64,000 bases of DNA, from assembly GCA_046349975.1 (NCBI GenBank), contig JAXMBH010000017.1:39692-103691 (forward strand). The letters are read 5' to 3'. Shown piece by piece: positions 52,140-60,850 of this stretch. The stretch is from JABDGM01 sp046349975. GTDB taxonomy: Bacteria > Planctomycetota > Planctomycetia > Pirellulales > Lacipirellulaceae. A program made the position numbers and the translations under genes. Within the stretch, counting starts at the first letter, position 1, and the number at the start of each line of letters is the position of its first letter. The notes beneath the pieces were generated by a model, which ran no database searches, was not told the DNA's origin, and saw only the letters and a program-made list of their open reading frames with translations.

Positions 52140-54191
52140 ATGACACAAACATCCCGCCGCACCGCGAGTTGGATTGGTCTTATCGCATTGTTGCTGGTCG
52201 TCGGTTGCAGTTCGAGAAAAGAATCTAAACCGCAATCCACCGACCAAGCGCCGGCCGCGAAGGAAAACGCCTCCGCCGCCTCCGCCGCCTCCGCCGCGCC
52301 CGAACCGGCCAAAGCGGACGCGAAAGAGAACACCGACCAACCAGCCAAGCCTTTTAAACTCGGCGACCTCATCGAACCCTTCACGCCGCCGCCGCTCGCA
52401 GAACTCGACAACACGGCCGAGTGGACTGATTCGCCCGTGGTCGACGCCATGGACCGCCTCCGCGAAGCCAAGGCGAAAGAGCCGCCGCTCGTCACCGTGC
52501 CTGAGGCGCTCGCCATGAAGAATGATTCACCGGAGGCCAATCAAAAGATTCTGAGCGCGCTCTCCGAACTTTCCCCAGCCGACGGCAGTGGCGTCAACTA
52601 CGAAGCTCCGTTTAATCGCGCACTGCTGCTCGATATCAGCGCCATGAATCCGCTGCTAGCGAGCAGCGTCTCGGAAATGGAAATCGTCGGCCTTACGTCG
52701 TTCAATCTGTGGGGCTTCGACTGGAACATGATCCCGTTCGCTGTGAAAGAGCACGTCAAATCGTGGCAGACCAGCAAGGATCATATGGTCGATAAGGTCA
52801 TCATGCGCGACGACCTCACGTGGTCCGACGGCAAACCCATCACCGCTCACGATGTCGCATTTTCGTACCAGCTGATTATGACCTCGGCCGTTCCGGTTCC
52901 GGCTCAGCGCACCGGCACCGACGAACTGAAGTGGGTCGAAGCATACGATGACCACACCCTCGTGTATTTTCACAAGCATCCTGGGCCGACGAACATCTGG
53001 AACATGAACTTCCAGGTCGTGCCTAAGCATATCTACGAAAAGTCCGCCGCCGAGGATCCCACGCTCCGCACGAGCGAATATCATCGGAACCTCGAACTCC
53101 ACCCGATCTCCGGCGGGGCTTACGAGATCGAGCGTTGGACTCGCGGCTCCGAGATCATCCTCAAACGACGCGACAGCTATTACATGTTCCACGGCAAGCA
53201 GGTCCGCCCGAAGACTAAGTTCGCCCAGATGCGGTTTCGCATCATCGAAGACGCCAACACCCGGCTGCTCGCCCTCAAATCTGGCGACATCGAAGAAGGC
53301 GAACTCGAAACCGAGCAATGGCAGACGCAAACCAACAGCGACGACTACTACCGCGAGAACACGAAGGTCGCCGGTTCCGAGTGGCTTTATCTTTACATTG
53401 GCTGGAACCTCGATACTAACAAGGTGCCGTTCTTCGGCGACCCGCGCGTGCGTAAGGCGATGGCCTACGCCTTCAACGAAAAGCAAATGCTCGACGACCT
53501 CTGCTTCGGCCTGTACGACCAATGCAATGGCATCTTTCACCCCGATGCCTGGATGTATCCCAAAGACGGTGTTCAAGCGATCCACCAGGATCTCGATAAG
53601 GCCGAAAACCTGCTCGATGAAGCCGGCTGGGTCGATACCGATAACGACGGCATCCGCGATAAAGAAATCAACGGCAAGCGCGTGAAGTTCGAGTTCACGC
53701 TCCTCGTCAGCCAGAAGCCCGACCGCATCGCGATTTGCAACTTGCTCCGCGAGAACCTAGAGAGCATCGGCGTGCTCTGCAACGTGCGGCCCATGGAGGC
53801 CGCCGCGTTCCAGGAGCGCATCTTCAAGAAGAACTACGAAGCCGAGTGCTCCGGCTGGGGCTCTGGCGCCGACCCTTACCTTGAAAAGAACATCTTCGGC
53901 ACGGGCGAGGCCCGCAACTTCGGTAACTACTCCAATCCAAAAGTCGATGAGCTGCTCAAGCAGGCCGAGAACGAATTCGACCGCGAAAAACGAGCGGCCC
54001 TCTACGGTGAAATCCACAAAATCATTTACGAGGACCAGCCCTACCTGTTCCTTTACAACCGCAAGTCGCTGTATGGCTTCAGCAAGAAGTTGCGCGGCTA
54101 CCGCTTCAGCCCGCGCGGCCCCTTCCACTACGCACCCGGTATCGATTCGTTCTGGACGCCGACCAACCCCGGCGTCGCGGCTTCGTTCTAA
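52140..54191 (+). CDS. Oligopeptide ABC transporter, substrate-binding lipoprotein
   Basis: 683 residues. Lipobox LLVVGC (Cys23), so it is a lipid-anchored binding protein. A Lys/Ala/Pro-rich linker precedes an SBP family 5 domain: YEAPFNRALLLDISAMNPLL, VIMRDDLTWSDGKPITAHDV, DPRVRKAMAYAFNEKQMLDD and DKAENLLDEAGWVDTDNDGI. Length is above the usual 530-600 because of the N-terminal linker. It is the first gene of a plus-strand operon with two permeases and a fused ATPase. It binds small peptides or a related compound in the periplasm; specificity cannot be inferred. Confidence 0.92.
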   Translation: MTQTSRRTASWIGLIALLLVVGCSSRKESKPQSTDQAPAAKENASAASAASAAPEPAKADAKENTDQPAKPFKLGDLIEPFTPPPLAELDNTAEWTDSPVVDAMDRLREAKAKEPPLVTVPEALAMKNDSPEANQKILSALSELSPADGSGVNYEAPFNRALLLDISAMNPLLASSVSEMEIVGLTSFNLWGFDWNMIPFAVKEHVKSWQTSKDHMVDKVIMRDDLTWSDGKPITAHDVAFSYQLIMTSAVPVPAQRTGTDELKWVEAYDDHTLVYFHKHPGPTNIWNMNFQVVPKHIYEKSAAEDPTLRTSEYHRNLELHPISGGAYEIERWTRGSEIILKRRDSYYMFHGKQVRPKTKFAQMRFRIIEDANTRLLALKSGDIEEGELETEQWQTQTNSDDYYRENTKVAGSEWLYLYIGWNLDTNKVPFFGDPRVRKAMAYAFNEKQMLDDLCFGLYDQCNGIFHPDAWMYPKDGVQAIHQDLDKAENLLDEAGWVDTDNDGIRDKEINGKRVKFEFTLLVSQKPDRIAICNLLRENLESIGVLCNVRPMEAAAFQERIFKKNYEAECSGWGSGADPYLEKNIFGTGEARNFGNYSNPKVDELLKQAENEFDREKRAALYGEIHKIIYEDQPYLFLYNRKSLYGFSKKLRGYRFSPRGPFHYAPGIDSFWTPTNPGVAASF

Positions 54192-54206
54192 GTCGGCGGA
54201 GTCGCC

Positions 54207-55199
54207 ATGGCCAATTACTTCATCCGGCGACTGCTGCTCGCGCTGCTGACGCTGCTGCTGATCACGTTCGTGATCTACGGCCTGATCCGCTTGATGCCCG
54301 GCGACCCGATTCTCATGAAGCTCGAGGCCGCCAGCCCGGACCGGCCGATCCGCATCGCCGAAGTCGAGAAGATGCGCGAAGCCTTCGGCCTCACGAAGCC
54401 CTGGTACACCGCCTATTGGCAGTGGCTCGGCAACCTCCTGCGGGGTGATTTGGGCGACTCGGTCACGCGGCCAGCGCGGGTGGCCGATGTCATCGGCCAG
54501 CGCATCGGCCCTACGCTCATCCTCGAACTCACCTCGCTGTTCATTACGTATCTGCTCTCCATTCCCATCGGGCTGTACGCGACCGCGCGCAGCGGCCGCC
54601 TCGATGAACGCGTTACCAGCACCGTTCTCTACATGCTTTACTCGCTGCCCGTTTTCGTTGCAGCGCTCTTCCTGCAGGTGTTCTTTGCGGTGAAACTCCG
54701 CGGCACGGCATTCGAATTGCCGCTGTTCGGCATGAAGGGCGACGATTTCGATCAGCTCTCCACCATCGGCCAGGTGCTCGATATCAGCCGCCACGCCTTT
54801 CTGCCCGTCGTTTGTTATACCTATGGCAGCCTCGCGTATTACAGCCGGTTCATCCACGCGAATATGCAGGAAGTCATCCGCCAGGATTACATTCGCACCG
54901 CCCGCGCAAAAGGCGTCGGCCCGTATCGCGTGCTCGTTCATCACGCGTTTCGCAACACGCTCATTCCGCTCGTCACGATGATTGGCCTCACGTTGCCTTA
55001 CCTCTTGAGCGGCTCGATCATCCTCGAATACATCTTCAGCTGGCCCGGCATGGGCAAACTGTTTTTCGAATCCATCCGCGAGCGTGATTATCCCACGATG
55101 ATGGGCCTCATGCTTATGTTTTCTGTACTAACGCTCCTCGGACAAATGCTCGCCGATTTCCTCTACGCCGTCGTCGACCCCCGAGTCACGTACCAATAG
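54207..55199 (+). CDS. Oligopeptide ABC transporter permease, DppB/OppB type
   Basis: 330 residues, 15 bp after the binding protein. N-terminal helix (FIRRLLLALLTLLLITFVIY) then the BPD_transp_1 core with six hydrophobic segments. The EAA loop is QDYIRTARAKGVGPYRVLVH followed by AFRNTLIPLVT. The end DFLYAVVDPRVTY is the DppB/OppB signature (LxDxxYxxxDPRxRY). It forms half of the inner-membrane channel with the permease at 55256. Confidence 0.93.
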   Translation: MANYFIRRLLLALLTLLLITFVIYGLIRLMPGDPILMKLEAASPDRPIRIAEVEKMREAFGLTKPWYTAYWQWLGNLLRGDLGDSVTRPARVADVIGQRIGPTLILELTSLFITYLLSIPIGLYATARSGRLDERVTSTVLYMLYSLPVFVAALFLQVFFAVKLRGTAFELPLFGMKGDDFDQLSTIGQVLDISRHAFLPVVCYTYGSLAYYSRFIHANMQEVIRQDYIRTARAKGVGPYRVLVHHAFRNTLIPLVTMIGLTLPYLLSGSIILEYIFSWPGMGKLFFESIRERDYPTMMGLMLMFSVLTLLGQMLADFLYAVVDPRVTYQ

Positions 55200-55216
55200 T
55201 TAGCGATGCGGTTTCC

Positions 55217-55251
55217 TGACACCCGACACCTGACACCCGACACCCTCCGCT
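55217..55251. repeat. Heptanucleotide repeat before the second permease gene
   Basis: TGACACC, CGACACC, TGACACC, CGACACC run from 55217 to 55244, followed by CTCCGCT, ending four bases before the ATG at 55256. Confidence 0.8.
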
Positions 55252-55255
55252 CTTC

Positions 55256-56383
55256 ATGAGCACCGTCCCCGCCCAACCCGAACCCGCCGTCGAGATTATC
55301 TCGCCACCGCCGATCGAAATCGGCGCTGCGCAAGGCTTCTGGCGCGAAACCTGGCGCCGCTTCCGCCACAGCCGACTCGCGACACTCGCCCTCATTTACG
55401 TCGCGTGCATGGCCGTCATCGCGATCTTCTCACCGGCGATCGCTGGCACGCGGCCGATCATCTGCAAATACAAAGGCTCGATCTATTTCCCGGCGATGTA
55501 CTACTTCGACCGCAGCTGGGAAAACCCCATCTTTCGCAAAGACCGCTTCCGCAACAAATACTACGACAGTCTGAAGAAGAACGATCCCGATAGTTGGGCC
55601 ATCTGGCCGCTCGTGTATCAAGACCCCAATCGGCAAGTGCAGGCCGAGGAGTACCCGAACCAGCCCAAGAACCCGGCCCGCGATGAAGGCCGCCCCAACC
55701 GATTCAACCTCTTCGGCACCGATCAGGCCGGCATCGATGTGTTCGCTCAAATGGTCCACGGCGCGCGAACCGCGCTCCTGGTCGGCTTCGTCTCGATGGG
55801 CATCGCCGGCACGATCGGCGTCGTCGTCGGCGCGCTCGCCGGTTACTTCGGCGGCTGGATCGACATCCTCCTCAGTCGACTCATTGAACTCGTGATGAGC
55901 ATTCCGGCGCTCGTACTCATCCTCGCCCTCCTGGCCGTGGTGAACAAACCCACGATCTGGCATCTCATGGCCGTGCTCGGCTGCACCAGCTGGACCAGCA
56001 TCGCCCGCCTCACTCGCGGCGAGTTTCTCCGCTTGCGCGAAATGGATTTCGTCACCGCCGCCCGTGCAATGGGCTCCGGCCAACTGCGTATCATGTTCCT
56101 GCACATTTTTCGCAACGCGCTCGCACCTGTGCTCGTGCCGGTCACGTTCGGAATTGCCTCCGCCATCCTCACCGAAAGCGCCCTCAGCTTCCTCGGCTTC
56201 GGCGCCCCGCCGCCAAACCCAAGCTGGGGCGGCCTCCTCGAATCCGGCCGCAGCAATTTCCAAATGTGGTGGCTCATCCTCTTCCCCGGCCTCGCCATCT
56301 TCCTTACCGTCCTCGCCTACAACCTCATCGGCGAAGGCCTTCAAGAAGCAACCGACCCGCGCCTCCGTCAGCCTACTAACTAA
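55256..56383 (+). CDS. Oligopeptide ABC transporter permease, DppC/OppC type
   Basis: 375 residues. A helix at about 40-60 (LATLALIYVACMAVIAIFS) precedes a 105-residue periplasmic insert (residues about 65-170, with KYYDSLKKNDPDSWAIWPLV) before LFGTDQAGIDVFAQMVHGAR. The core has five more helices and the EAA loop MDFVTAARAMGSGQLRIMFL. The C-terminus GEGLQEATDPRLRQ matches the DppC/OppC signature. The periplasmic insert is longer than in DppC and recurs in other PVC-type OppC proteins. It pairs with the permease at 54207. Confidence 0.92.
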   Translation: MSTVPAQPEPAVEIISPPPIEIGAAQGFWRETWRRFRHSRLATLALIYVACMAVIAIFSPAIAGTRPIICKYKGSIYFPAMYYFDRSWENPIFRKDRFRNKYYDSLKKNDPDSWAIWPLVYQDPNRQVQAEEYPNQPKNPARDEGRPNRFNLFGTDQAGIDVFAQMVHGARTALLVGFVSMGIAGTIGVVVGALAGYFGGWIDILLSRLIELVMSIPALVLILALLAVVNKPTIWHLMAVLGCTSWTSIARLTRGEFLRLREMDFVTAARAMGSGQLRIMFLHIFRNALAPVLVPVTFGIASAILTESALSFLGFGAPPPNPSWGGLLESGRSNFQMWWLILFPGLAIFLTVLAYNLIGEGLQEATDPRLRQPTN

Positions 56384-56391
56384 GATTCAAA

Positions 56392-56496
56392 ATTAACCAC
56401 AAAGGCACGAAGAACACTAAGAGCTTGATTGAGACAATAAGTGAGACGGATTTCGTTGTTCTCTTCTTCGTGCTCTTCGTGTCTTCGTGGTTAAAT
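56392..56496. repeat. Inverted repeat family C, copy 3
   Basis: ATTAACCACAAAGGCACGAA (56392) pairs with GTGTCTTCGTGGTTAAAT (to 56496). The arm sequence is the same type as at 11548. It occupies the spacer between the DppC and ATPase genes, so the operon transcript could fold here. Confidence 0.8.
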
Positions 56497-56504
56497 AAGA
56501 AGCC

Positions 56505-58481
56505 ATGTCCCAAGCAGTTCTCGAAGTTCACGGCCTCCGCACTTTCTTCCACACCGACGAAGGCATCGTCCGCGCCGTCGATGATCTCACGTTCCGCCTC
56601 GGCAAGGGCCGCACGCTCGGCATCGTTGGCGAGAGCGGTTCCGGCAAGAGCGTTACATCGCTTTCGATCATGCGGCTGCTCTCGTCGAACGCCCGCATCG
56701 AGACCGGCCGCATCGCGTTTCTCGGCCAAGATCTCGTCGGCCTGCCGGAGCGCGAAATGCAATCCATCCGCGGCCGCGACATCAGCATGATCTTCCAGGA
56801 GCCGATGACCTCGCTCAATCCGGTCTTCACCGTCGGCGCCCAGATCATCGAAGCCATCGTCCTGCACCAGCGCGTGAGTAAAGCCGAGGCTCGCAAACGC
56901 ACGATCGACCTGCTCCAAGAAGTCGGCATCAAGAACCCCGAGCAGCGCGTCGACGCCTACCCGCACCAAATGTCTGGCGGGCAGAAGCAGCGCGTCATGA
57001 TCGCGATGGCCCTGTCGTGCAACCCGCAGCTGCTCATCGCCGATGAACCGACGACCGCCCTCGACGTCACCATCCAAGCTCAGATCCTCGAAATCCTCCG
57101 CAAGCTCCGCGACACCCGCGGCATGGCGATCATCTTCATCACGCACGACCTCGGCGTGATCGCCGAAATCGCCGATGATGTGCTTGTCATGTACCGCGGC
57201 GAAGAAGTCGAGTACGCCGCAGTGCTCGATATCTTCGCCAACCCCAAGCACCCCTATACAAAGGGCCTCCTCGCCTGCCGCCCGCGCCTCGAAACGAAGT
57301 ATCGTCGCCTCCCCACTGTCGACGACTTCATGGAAACCATTTCCGTCGATTCGTCATCGCAACCGCCCATAGCCTCGGCGGCAACGCCGAATCACCCGCC
57401 ACAAATCTCATCCAGTCCCACGCCCAGCCCCACCAAAAAAACCATCCCCCCGACCACGCTGGGCCCCGCTCCCACGTTCCGCATCGTTGAAAAGCGGCTG
57501 ACCCCCGAGCGCCTCCATCACCTCGAAACCGCCGGTCGCGGCCGCCTGCTGCACCCCAAGACCGAACTTTCCTGGATCGGCCACCCCTGGGAAGAAGGTC
57601 ACCACGCGCCTGAAACGCAAGCCGTCGCCGAAGGCACGAAGCCGCTGCTCGCCGTCAACAACTTCAAGGTGTACTTCCCCGTCCGCCGTGGCATCCTCGC
57701 CCGTACGGTCGACCACATCCGCGCCGTCGACGACGTGAGCTTCAACGTCTACCGCGGGCAAACGCTCGGCCTCGTCGGCGAAAGCGGCTGCGGCAAAACC
57801 ACCACCGGCCGCGCGATTCTCCGCCTCATCGAACCGACCAGTGGCGTCGTCGTGTACGACGGCAAAGTGCTCGCCGATCTCAATAGCGCCGAACTCCGCG
57901 CCCTGCGCGGCAAAATGCAAATCATCTTCCAAGACCCTTACGGCTCGCTGAACCCGCGCATGACAATCGAGTCGGCCATCACCGAGCCGATGGTCATCCA
58001 ACGCCTCGGCACAAGCCGTGCCGACCGCCGCGACCGCGCCGCCGCGCTCCTTAAAGAAGTCGGCCTCAGCTCAAATCTGCTCCGCCGCTATCCCCACGAG
58101 TTCAGCGGCGGCCAGCGCCAGCGTATCTGCATCGCCCGCGCGCTCGCCGCCAATCCCGAATTCATCATTTGCGACGAATCGGTCTCTTCGCTCGATGTGA
58201 GCGTGCAGGCCCAGGTGCTCAACCTGCTCAAAGAGCTGCAAGACAAACGCGGCCTCACCTACGTCTTCATCAGCCACGATCTGAGCGTCGTGAAATTCAT
58301 GGCCGATATGATGGCCGTCATGAACAATGGCAAGATCGTAGAGTTCGGTCCCAGTGAGAATATCTACAAGAACCCCAAAGAGGCCTATACCCGCCGCCTC
58401 ATCGACGCCACGCCGAAAGACGACCTCGACCTCATCCGCAAACGCGTGGCCGAACGCCAGGCAGCGAGCACGGCCAATTAG
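56505..58481 (+). CDS. Fused double ATPase of the oligopeptide transporter (OppD-OppF)
   Basis: 658 residues with two complete nucleotide-binding domains. Domain 1: Walker A GESGSGKS (42-49), signature MSGGQKQR (156-163), Walker B LLIADEPTT, and the DppD-type C-terminal ANPKHPYTKGLLACRPR. A Pro/Ser-rich linker of about 110 residues follows. Domain 2: Walker A GESGCGKT (425-432), Q-loop IIFQDPYGSLNPR, signature FSGGQRQR, Walker B FIICDESVSSLD, and NPKEAYTRRLIDATP at the end. It powers the peptide importer as one chain. Fusion of DppD and DppF is known (GsiA-like), but the linker is long. Confidence 0.93.
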   Translation: MSQAVLEVHGLRTFFHTDEGIVRAVDDLTFRLGKGRTLGIVGESGSGKSVTSLSIMRLLSSNARIETGRIAFLGQDLVGLPEREMQSIRGRDISMIFQEPMTSLNPVFTVGAQIIEAIVLHQRVSKAEARKRTIDLLQEVGIKNPEQRVDAYPHQMSGGQKQRVMIAMALSCNPQLLIADEPTTALDVTIQAQILEILRKLRDTRGMAIIFITHDLGVIAEIADDVLVMYRGEEVEYAAVLDIFANPKHPYTKGLLACRPRLETKYRRLPTVDDFMETISVDSSSQPPIASAATPNHPPQISSSPTPSPTKKTIPPTTLGPAPTFRIVEKRLTPERLHHLETAGRGRLLHPKTELSWIGHPWEEGHHAPETQAVAEGTKPLLAVNNFKVYFPVRRGILARTVDHIRAVDDVSFNVYRGQTLGLVGESGCGKTTTGRAILRLIEPTSGVVVYDGKVLADLNSAELRALRGKMQIIFQDPYGSLNPRMTIESAITEPMVIQRLGTSRADRRDRAAALLKEVGLSSNLLRRYPHEFSGGQRQRICIARALAANPEFIICDESVSSLDVSVQAQVLNLLKELQDKRGLTYVFISHDLSVVKFMADMMAVMNNGKIVEFGPSENIYKNPKEAYTRRLIDATPKDDLDLIRKRVAERQAASTAN

Positions 58482-58509
58482 AACACACGTTTCATCCAAC
58501 AACGCACAA

Positions 58510-58544
58510 CCTCGCTCCTCGCTCCTCATTTCTCGTTTCTCTAT
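58510..58544. repeat. Heptanucleotide repeat before the VOC gene
   Basis: CCTCGCT, CCTCGCT, CCTCATT, TCTCGTT, TCTCTAT: five units from 58510 to 58544. The ATG at 58543 begins in the last unit. Confidence 0.75.
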
Positions 58545-58938
58545 GTCCATCCACGCCCGCGCTTTCGACCACGTCACGATCATCTGCGCCGACCTCGCCG
58601 CCACCCGCCGCTTCTACGTCGACTTCCTCGGCATGGCCGAAGTCGCACGACCAGCCTTCCCATTCCCCGGCCTCTGGTTCCAACTTGGGCCAGTGCAAAT
58701 TCACGCTACCGAACAAAGCCCGGAAGCCGGCCGCGCCGGCTGGGCCAGCCAAGGCAATACGCGCATCCCTCGCGGCCACCACTTCGCCTTCGCCGTCGAC
58801 GACGTCGCCAAAACTCTCGACACCGTCGCCGCCCACAACATCCGCATCGCCTCTCCACTCCAAACCCGCCCCGACGGCTTCAAGCAGCTCTACCTCTACG
58901 ACCCCGATGGCCATTTGGTGGAATTGGTGTCGCAATAG
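58543..58938 (+). CDS. VOC-family (glyoxalase/dioxygenase-like) protein
   Basis: 131 residues from the ATG at 58543. One vicinal-oxygen-chelate fold: FDHVTIICADLAATRRFYVD, FLGMAEV, LWFQLGPVQIHATEQSP, GHHFAFAVDDVAKTLDTVAA and a final YLYDPDGHLVELV. The usual metal ligands are kept: His (FDHV), His (GHHFAF) and Glu (HLVEL). Such proteins are single-domain glyoxalase, dioxygenase or fosfomycin-resistance-type enzymes. Substrate unknown. It is flanked by heptanucleotide repeats on both sides. Confidence 0.85.
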   Translation: MSIHARAFDHVTIICADLAATRRFYVDFLGMAEVARPAFPFPGLWFQLGPVQIHATEQSPEAGRAGWASQGNTRIPRGHHFAFAVDDVAKTLDTVAAHNIRIASPLQTRPDGFKQLYLYDPDGHLVELVSQ

Positions 58939-58944
58939 TCTTTG

Positions 58945-59133
58945 GGCGTTAGGCGTTAGGCGTTAGGCGTTAGTCCGTAGTCCGTAGTCCGTAGTCCGTA
59001 GTCCGTAGTCCGTAGTCCTCCGTCATTCGTCCTCCGTCATTCGTCCTCCGTCATTCGTCCTCCGTCATTCGTCCTCCGTCATTCGTCCTCCGTCATTCGT
59101 CATTCGTCACTCGTCATTCGTCATTCGTCATTC
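58945..59133. repeat. 27 consecutive heptanucleotides
   Basis: The 7-base frame is unbroken for 189 bp. It reads GGCGTTA x4 (58945-58972), GTCCGTA x6 (58973-59014), then GTCCTCC and GTCATTC alternating six times (59015-59098), then GTCATTC, GTCACTC and GTCATTC x3 (to 59133). The array starts 6 bp after the stop of the VOC gene and ends 51 bp before the MbfA-type gene. Confidence 0.95.
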
Positions 59134-59184
59134 ACTTCCACCTTTCTTCCCGGTCCCCCGTCCCCTCACTCCTGTCCCCTCCCC

Positions 59185-60141
59185 ATGCGTTCCTTCGACT
59201 CCCTTACCGAACAAGAAATCCTTGCCCTCGCCATCTCGCAGGAAGAGGAGGACGCCCGCATCTACGCCGACCTCGCTGAGAATCTCAAGGCCGAGTATCC
59301 CGCCACCTCTGAAATCTTCCGCAGCATGATCGCCGAAGAGGAGGGCCATCGCCGCCGGCTGATCGAGATCTATCGCGCCCGCTTCGGCGAACACATCCCG
59401 CTCATTCGCAAGCAAGACGTCCGCGGCTTCATCCGCCGCCGGCCGCTCTGGCTCAGCCGCAACCTCGGCATCGATCGCGTTCGCAAGCTTGCCGAGTCGA
59501 TGGAAATGGAAACTCGCCAGTTCTATGAAGCGGCCATGCGCCGCACGACCGACGCCGGCGTCCGTGAGTTGCTCGGCGACCTCGCCGCTGAAGAGCGCAA
59601 CCACACGCACATTGCTGAAGAACTCGGACGCGAACAACTTACGCCCGATGCCCGCGAACAAGAAGACGCTGCCCGTCGCCGGCTATTCGTACTGCAAGTC
59701 GTGCAGCCCGGTCTCGCCGGCCTCATGGACGGCAGTGTCAGCACGCTCGCGCCGCTCTTTGCCGCCGCCTTCGCCACGCACGTGCCCGCTGATGCCTTCC
59801 GCGTCGGCCTCGCCGCTTCAATCGGCGCCGGCATCAGCATGGGCTTCGCCGAAGCCCTCTCCGACGACGGCACCCTCACCGGACGCGGCCACCCGTGGAT
59901 TCGCGGCATCGTCTGCGGACTCATGACCACCCTCGGCGGCATCGGCCACACGCTGCCGTACCTCATCCCCGATTTCTATACCGCCACCACGCTCGCCATC
60001 GTCGTCGTCATCATCGAACTCGCCGCCATCTCCTACATCCGCAACCACTACATGGACACGCCGTTCCTCTCCGCCGCCTTCCAAGTAGTAGTCGGCGGCC
60101 TCCTCGTTTTCCTCAGCGGCATCCTCATCGGCAGCGCGTAA
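59185..60141 (+). CDS. mbfA: MbfA-type membrane-bound ferritin / VIT1 protein
   Basis: 318 residues. Residues about 1-155 are a ferritin-like four-helix domain with two diiron pairs (AISQEEEDARIYADLA, IAEEEGHRRRLIEIYRARFG, MEMETRQFYEAAM and AEERNHTHIAEELG). Residues about 165-318 are the VIT1/CCC1 transporter part, with LVQPGLAGLMDGSVSTLAP-like helix 1 (VVQPGLAGLMDGSVSTLAPL) and GLAASIGAGISMGFAEALSD. MbfA proteins export iron or manganese from the cytoplasm, with the ferritin part sensing or oxidising the metal. Planctomycete iron handling is little studied. Heptanucleotide arrays flank the gene on both sides. Confidence 0.9.
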   Translation: MRSFDSLTEQEILALAISQEEEDARIYADLAENLKAEYPATSEIFRSMIAEEEGHRRRLIEIYRARFGEHIPLIRKQDVRGFIRRRPLWLSRNLGIDRVRKLAESMEMETRQFYEAAMRRTTDAGVRELLGDLAAEERNHTHIAEELGREQLTPDAREQEDAARRRLFVLQVVQPGLAGLMDGSVSTLAPLFAAAFATHVPADAFRVGLAASIGAGISMGFAEALSDDGTLTGRGHPWIRGIVCGLMTTLGGIGHTLPYLIPDFYTATTLAIVVVIIELAAISYIRNHYMDTPFLSAAFQVVVGGLLVFLSGILIGSA

Positions 60142-60157
60142 CACGCCACTCCATATT

Positions 60158-60199
60158 CCCCACTCCCCACTGCTCGTTCCTCGCTCCTCGCTCCTCACT
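60158..60199. repeat. Heptanucleotide repeat at the end of the AlkA gene
   Basis: CCCCACT x2, GCTCGTT, CCTCGCT x2 and CCTCACT: six units, 60158-60199, the last overlapping the stop codon of the minus-strand gene at 60198. Confidence 0.8.
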
Positions 60200-60815
60200 A
60201 ATACAACACCGGCACCGGATCCAACACCCGCCACATATACCACGTCCCCAGCGACCGATACGGCCGCCACGCTTCCCCCACCGCCATCACTTCCGCCTTG
60301 CCGAGCTTCTCGCCGCCGTTGTACAGCCGATAGATGCCCTTCAGCAGCCCGAGGTCATCCAGCGGAAACACATCCGGCCGCCCCAGCCCGAAAATCAGAA
60401 ACATCTCCGCCGTCCACCGGCCGATGCCTTTGATCGTCGTCAGCTCGGCGATGATCGCCTCATCATCCATCCGCGGCCATTGCCGAATCTGCCGCGTGTT
60501 CTCCAGAAAATGATTCGCCAGCGAGTGCAGGTACAACACCTTCGCGTTGGAGAGCCCGCACGGCCGCAGCACTTCATACGGCGCATTGGCAACGCGGTTC
60601 GGCGTCACGCGCACCACCGTCTTATTTAATCGCCGCCAGATGCTGTCGGCCGCCTTCACGGAAATCTGCTGGCCGACGATCGCCCGCGCGAGCGTCTGAA
60701 ATCCCTTCCCGCGCAGGCGCAAGCCTTCGCCGCGATACGCGCGAATGACTTTCGCCAGCACCGGATCGCGCCGCGCGAGCGCACGTTTGGCCTTGTCCCA
60801 ATATTCGGGCGTCAT
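60198..60815 (-). CDS. AlkA-like DNA-3-methyladenine glycosylase
   Basis: 205 residues. The HhH-GPD core is clear: FQTLARAIVGQQISVKAADS, the hairpin LTTIKGIGRWTAEMFLIFGL and the catalytic Asp in VFPLDDLGLLKG. It removes alkylated purines from DNA by base flipping (base excision repair). The N-terminal AlkA domain of the E. coli type is absent, giving the short class common in bacteria. Its 3' end overlaps a heptanucleotide repeat. It is the second gene of a minus-strand pair behind the aldolase, with only 35 bp between them. Confidence 0.92.
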   Translation of the reverse strand: MTPEYWDKAKRALARRDPVLAKVIRAYRGEGLRLRGKGFQTLARAIVGQQISVKAADSIWRRLNKTVVRVTPNRVANAPYEVLRPCGLSNAKVLYLHSLANHFLENTRQIRQWPRMDDEAIIAELTTIKGIGRWTAEMFLIFGLGRPDVFPLDDLGLLKGIYRLYNGGEKLGKAEVMAVGEAWRPYRSLGTWYMWRVLDPVPVLY

Positions 60816-60850
60816 GCTCCGCTCGCTTTCCTCACGACACCCAACTCCAT

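Noticed and set aside
53757..54944. Antisense frame of 395 codons under the oligopeptide operon
   Set aside because: Sense-strand proteins are complete ABC transporter subunits; the antisense product has no family features.
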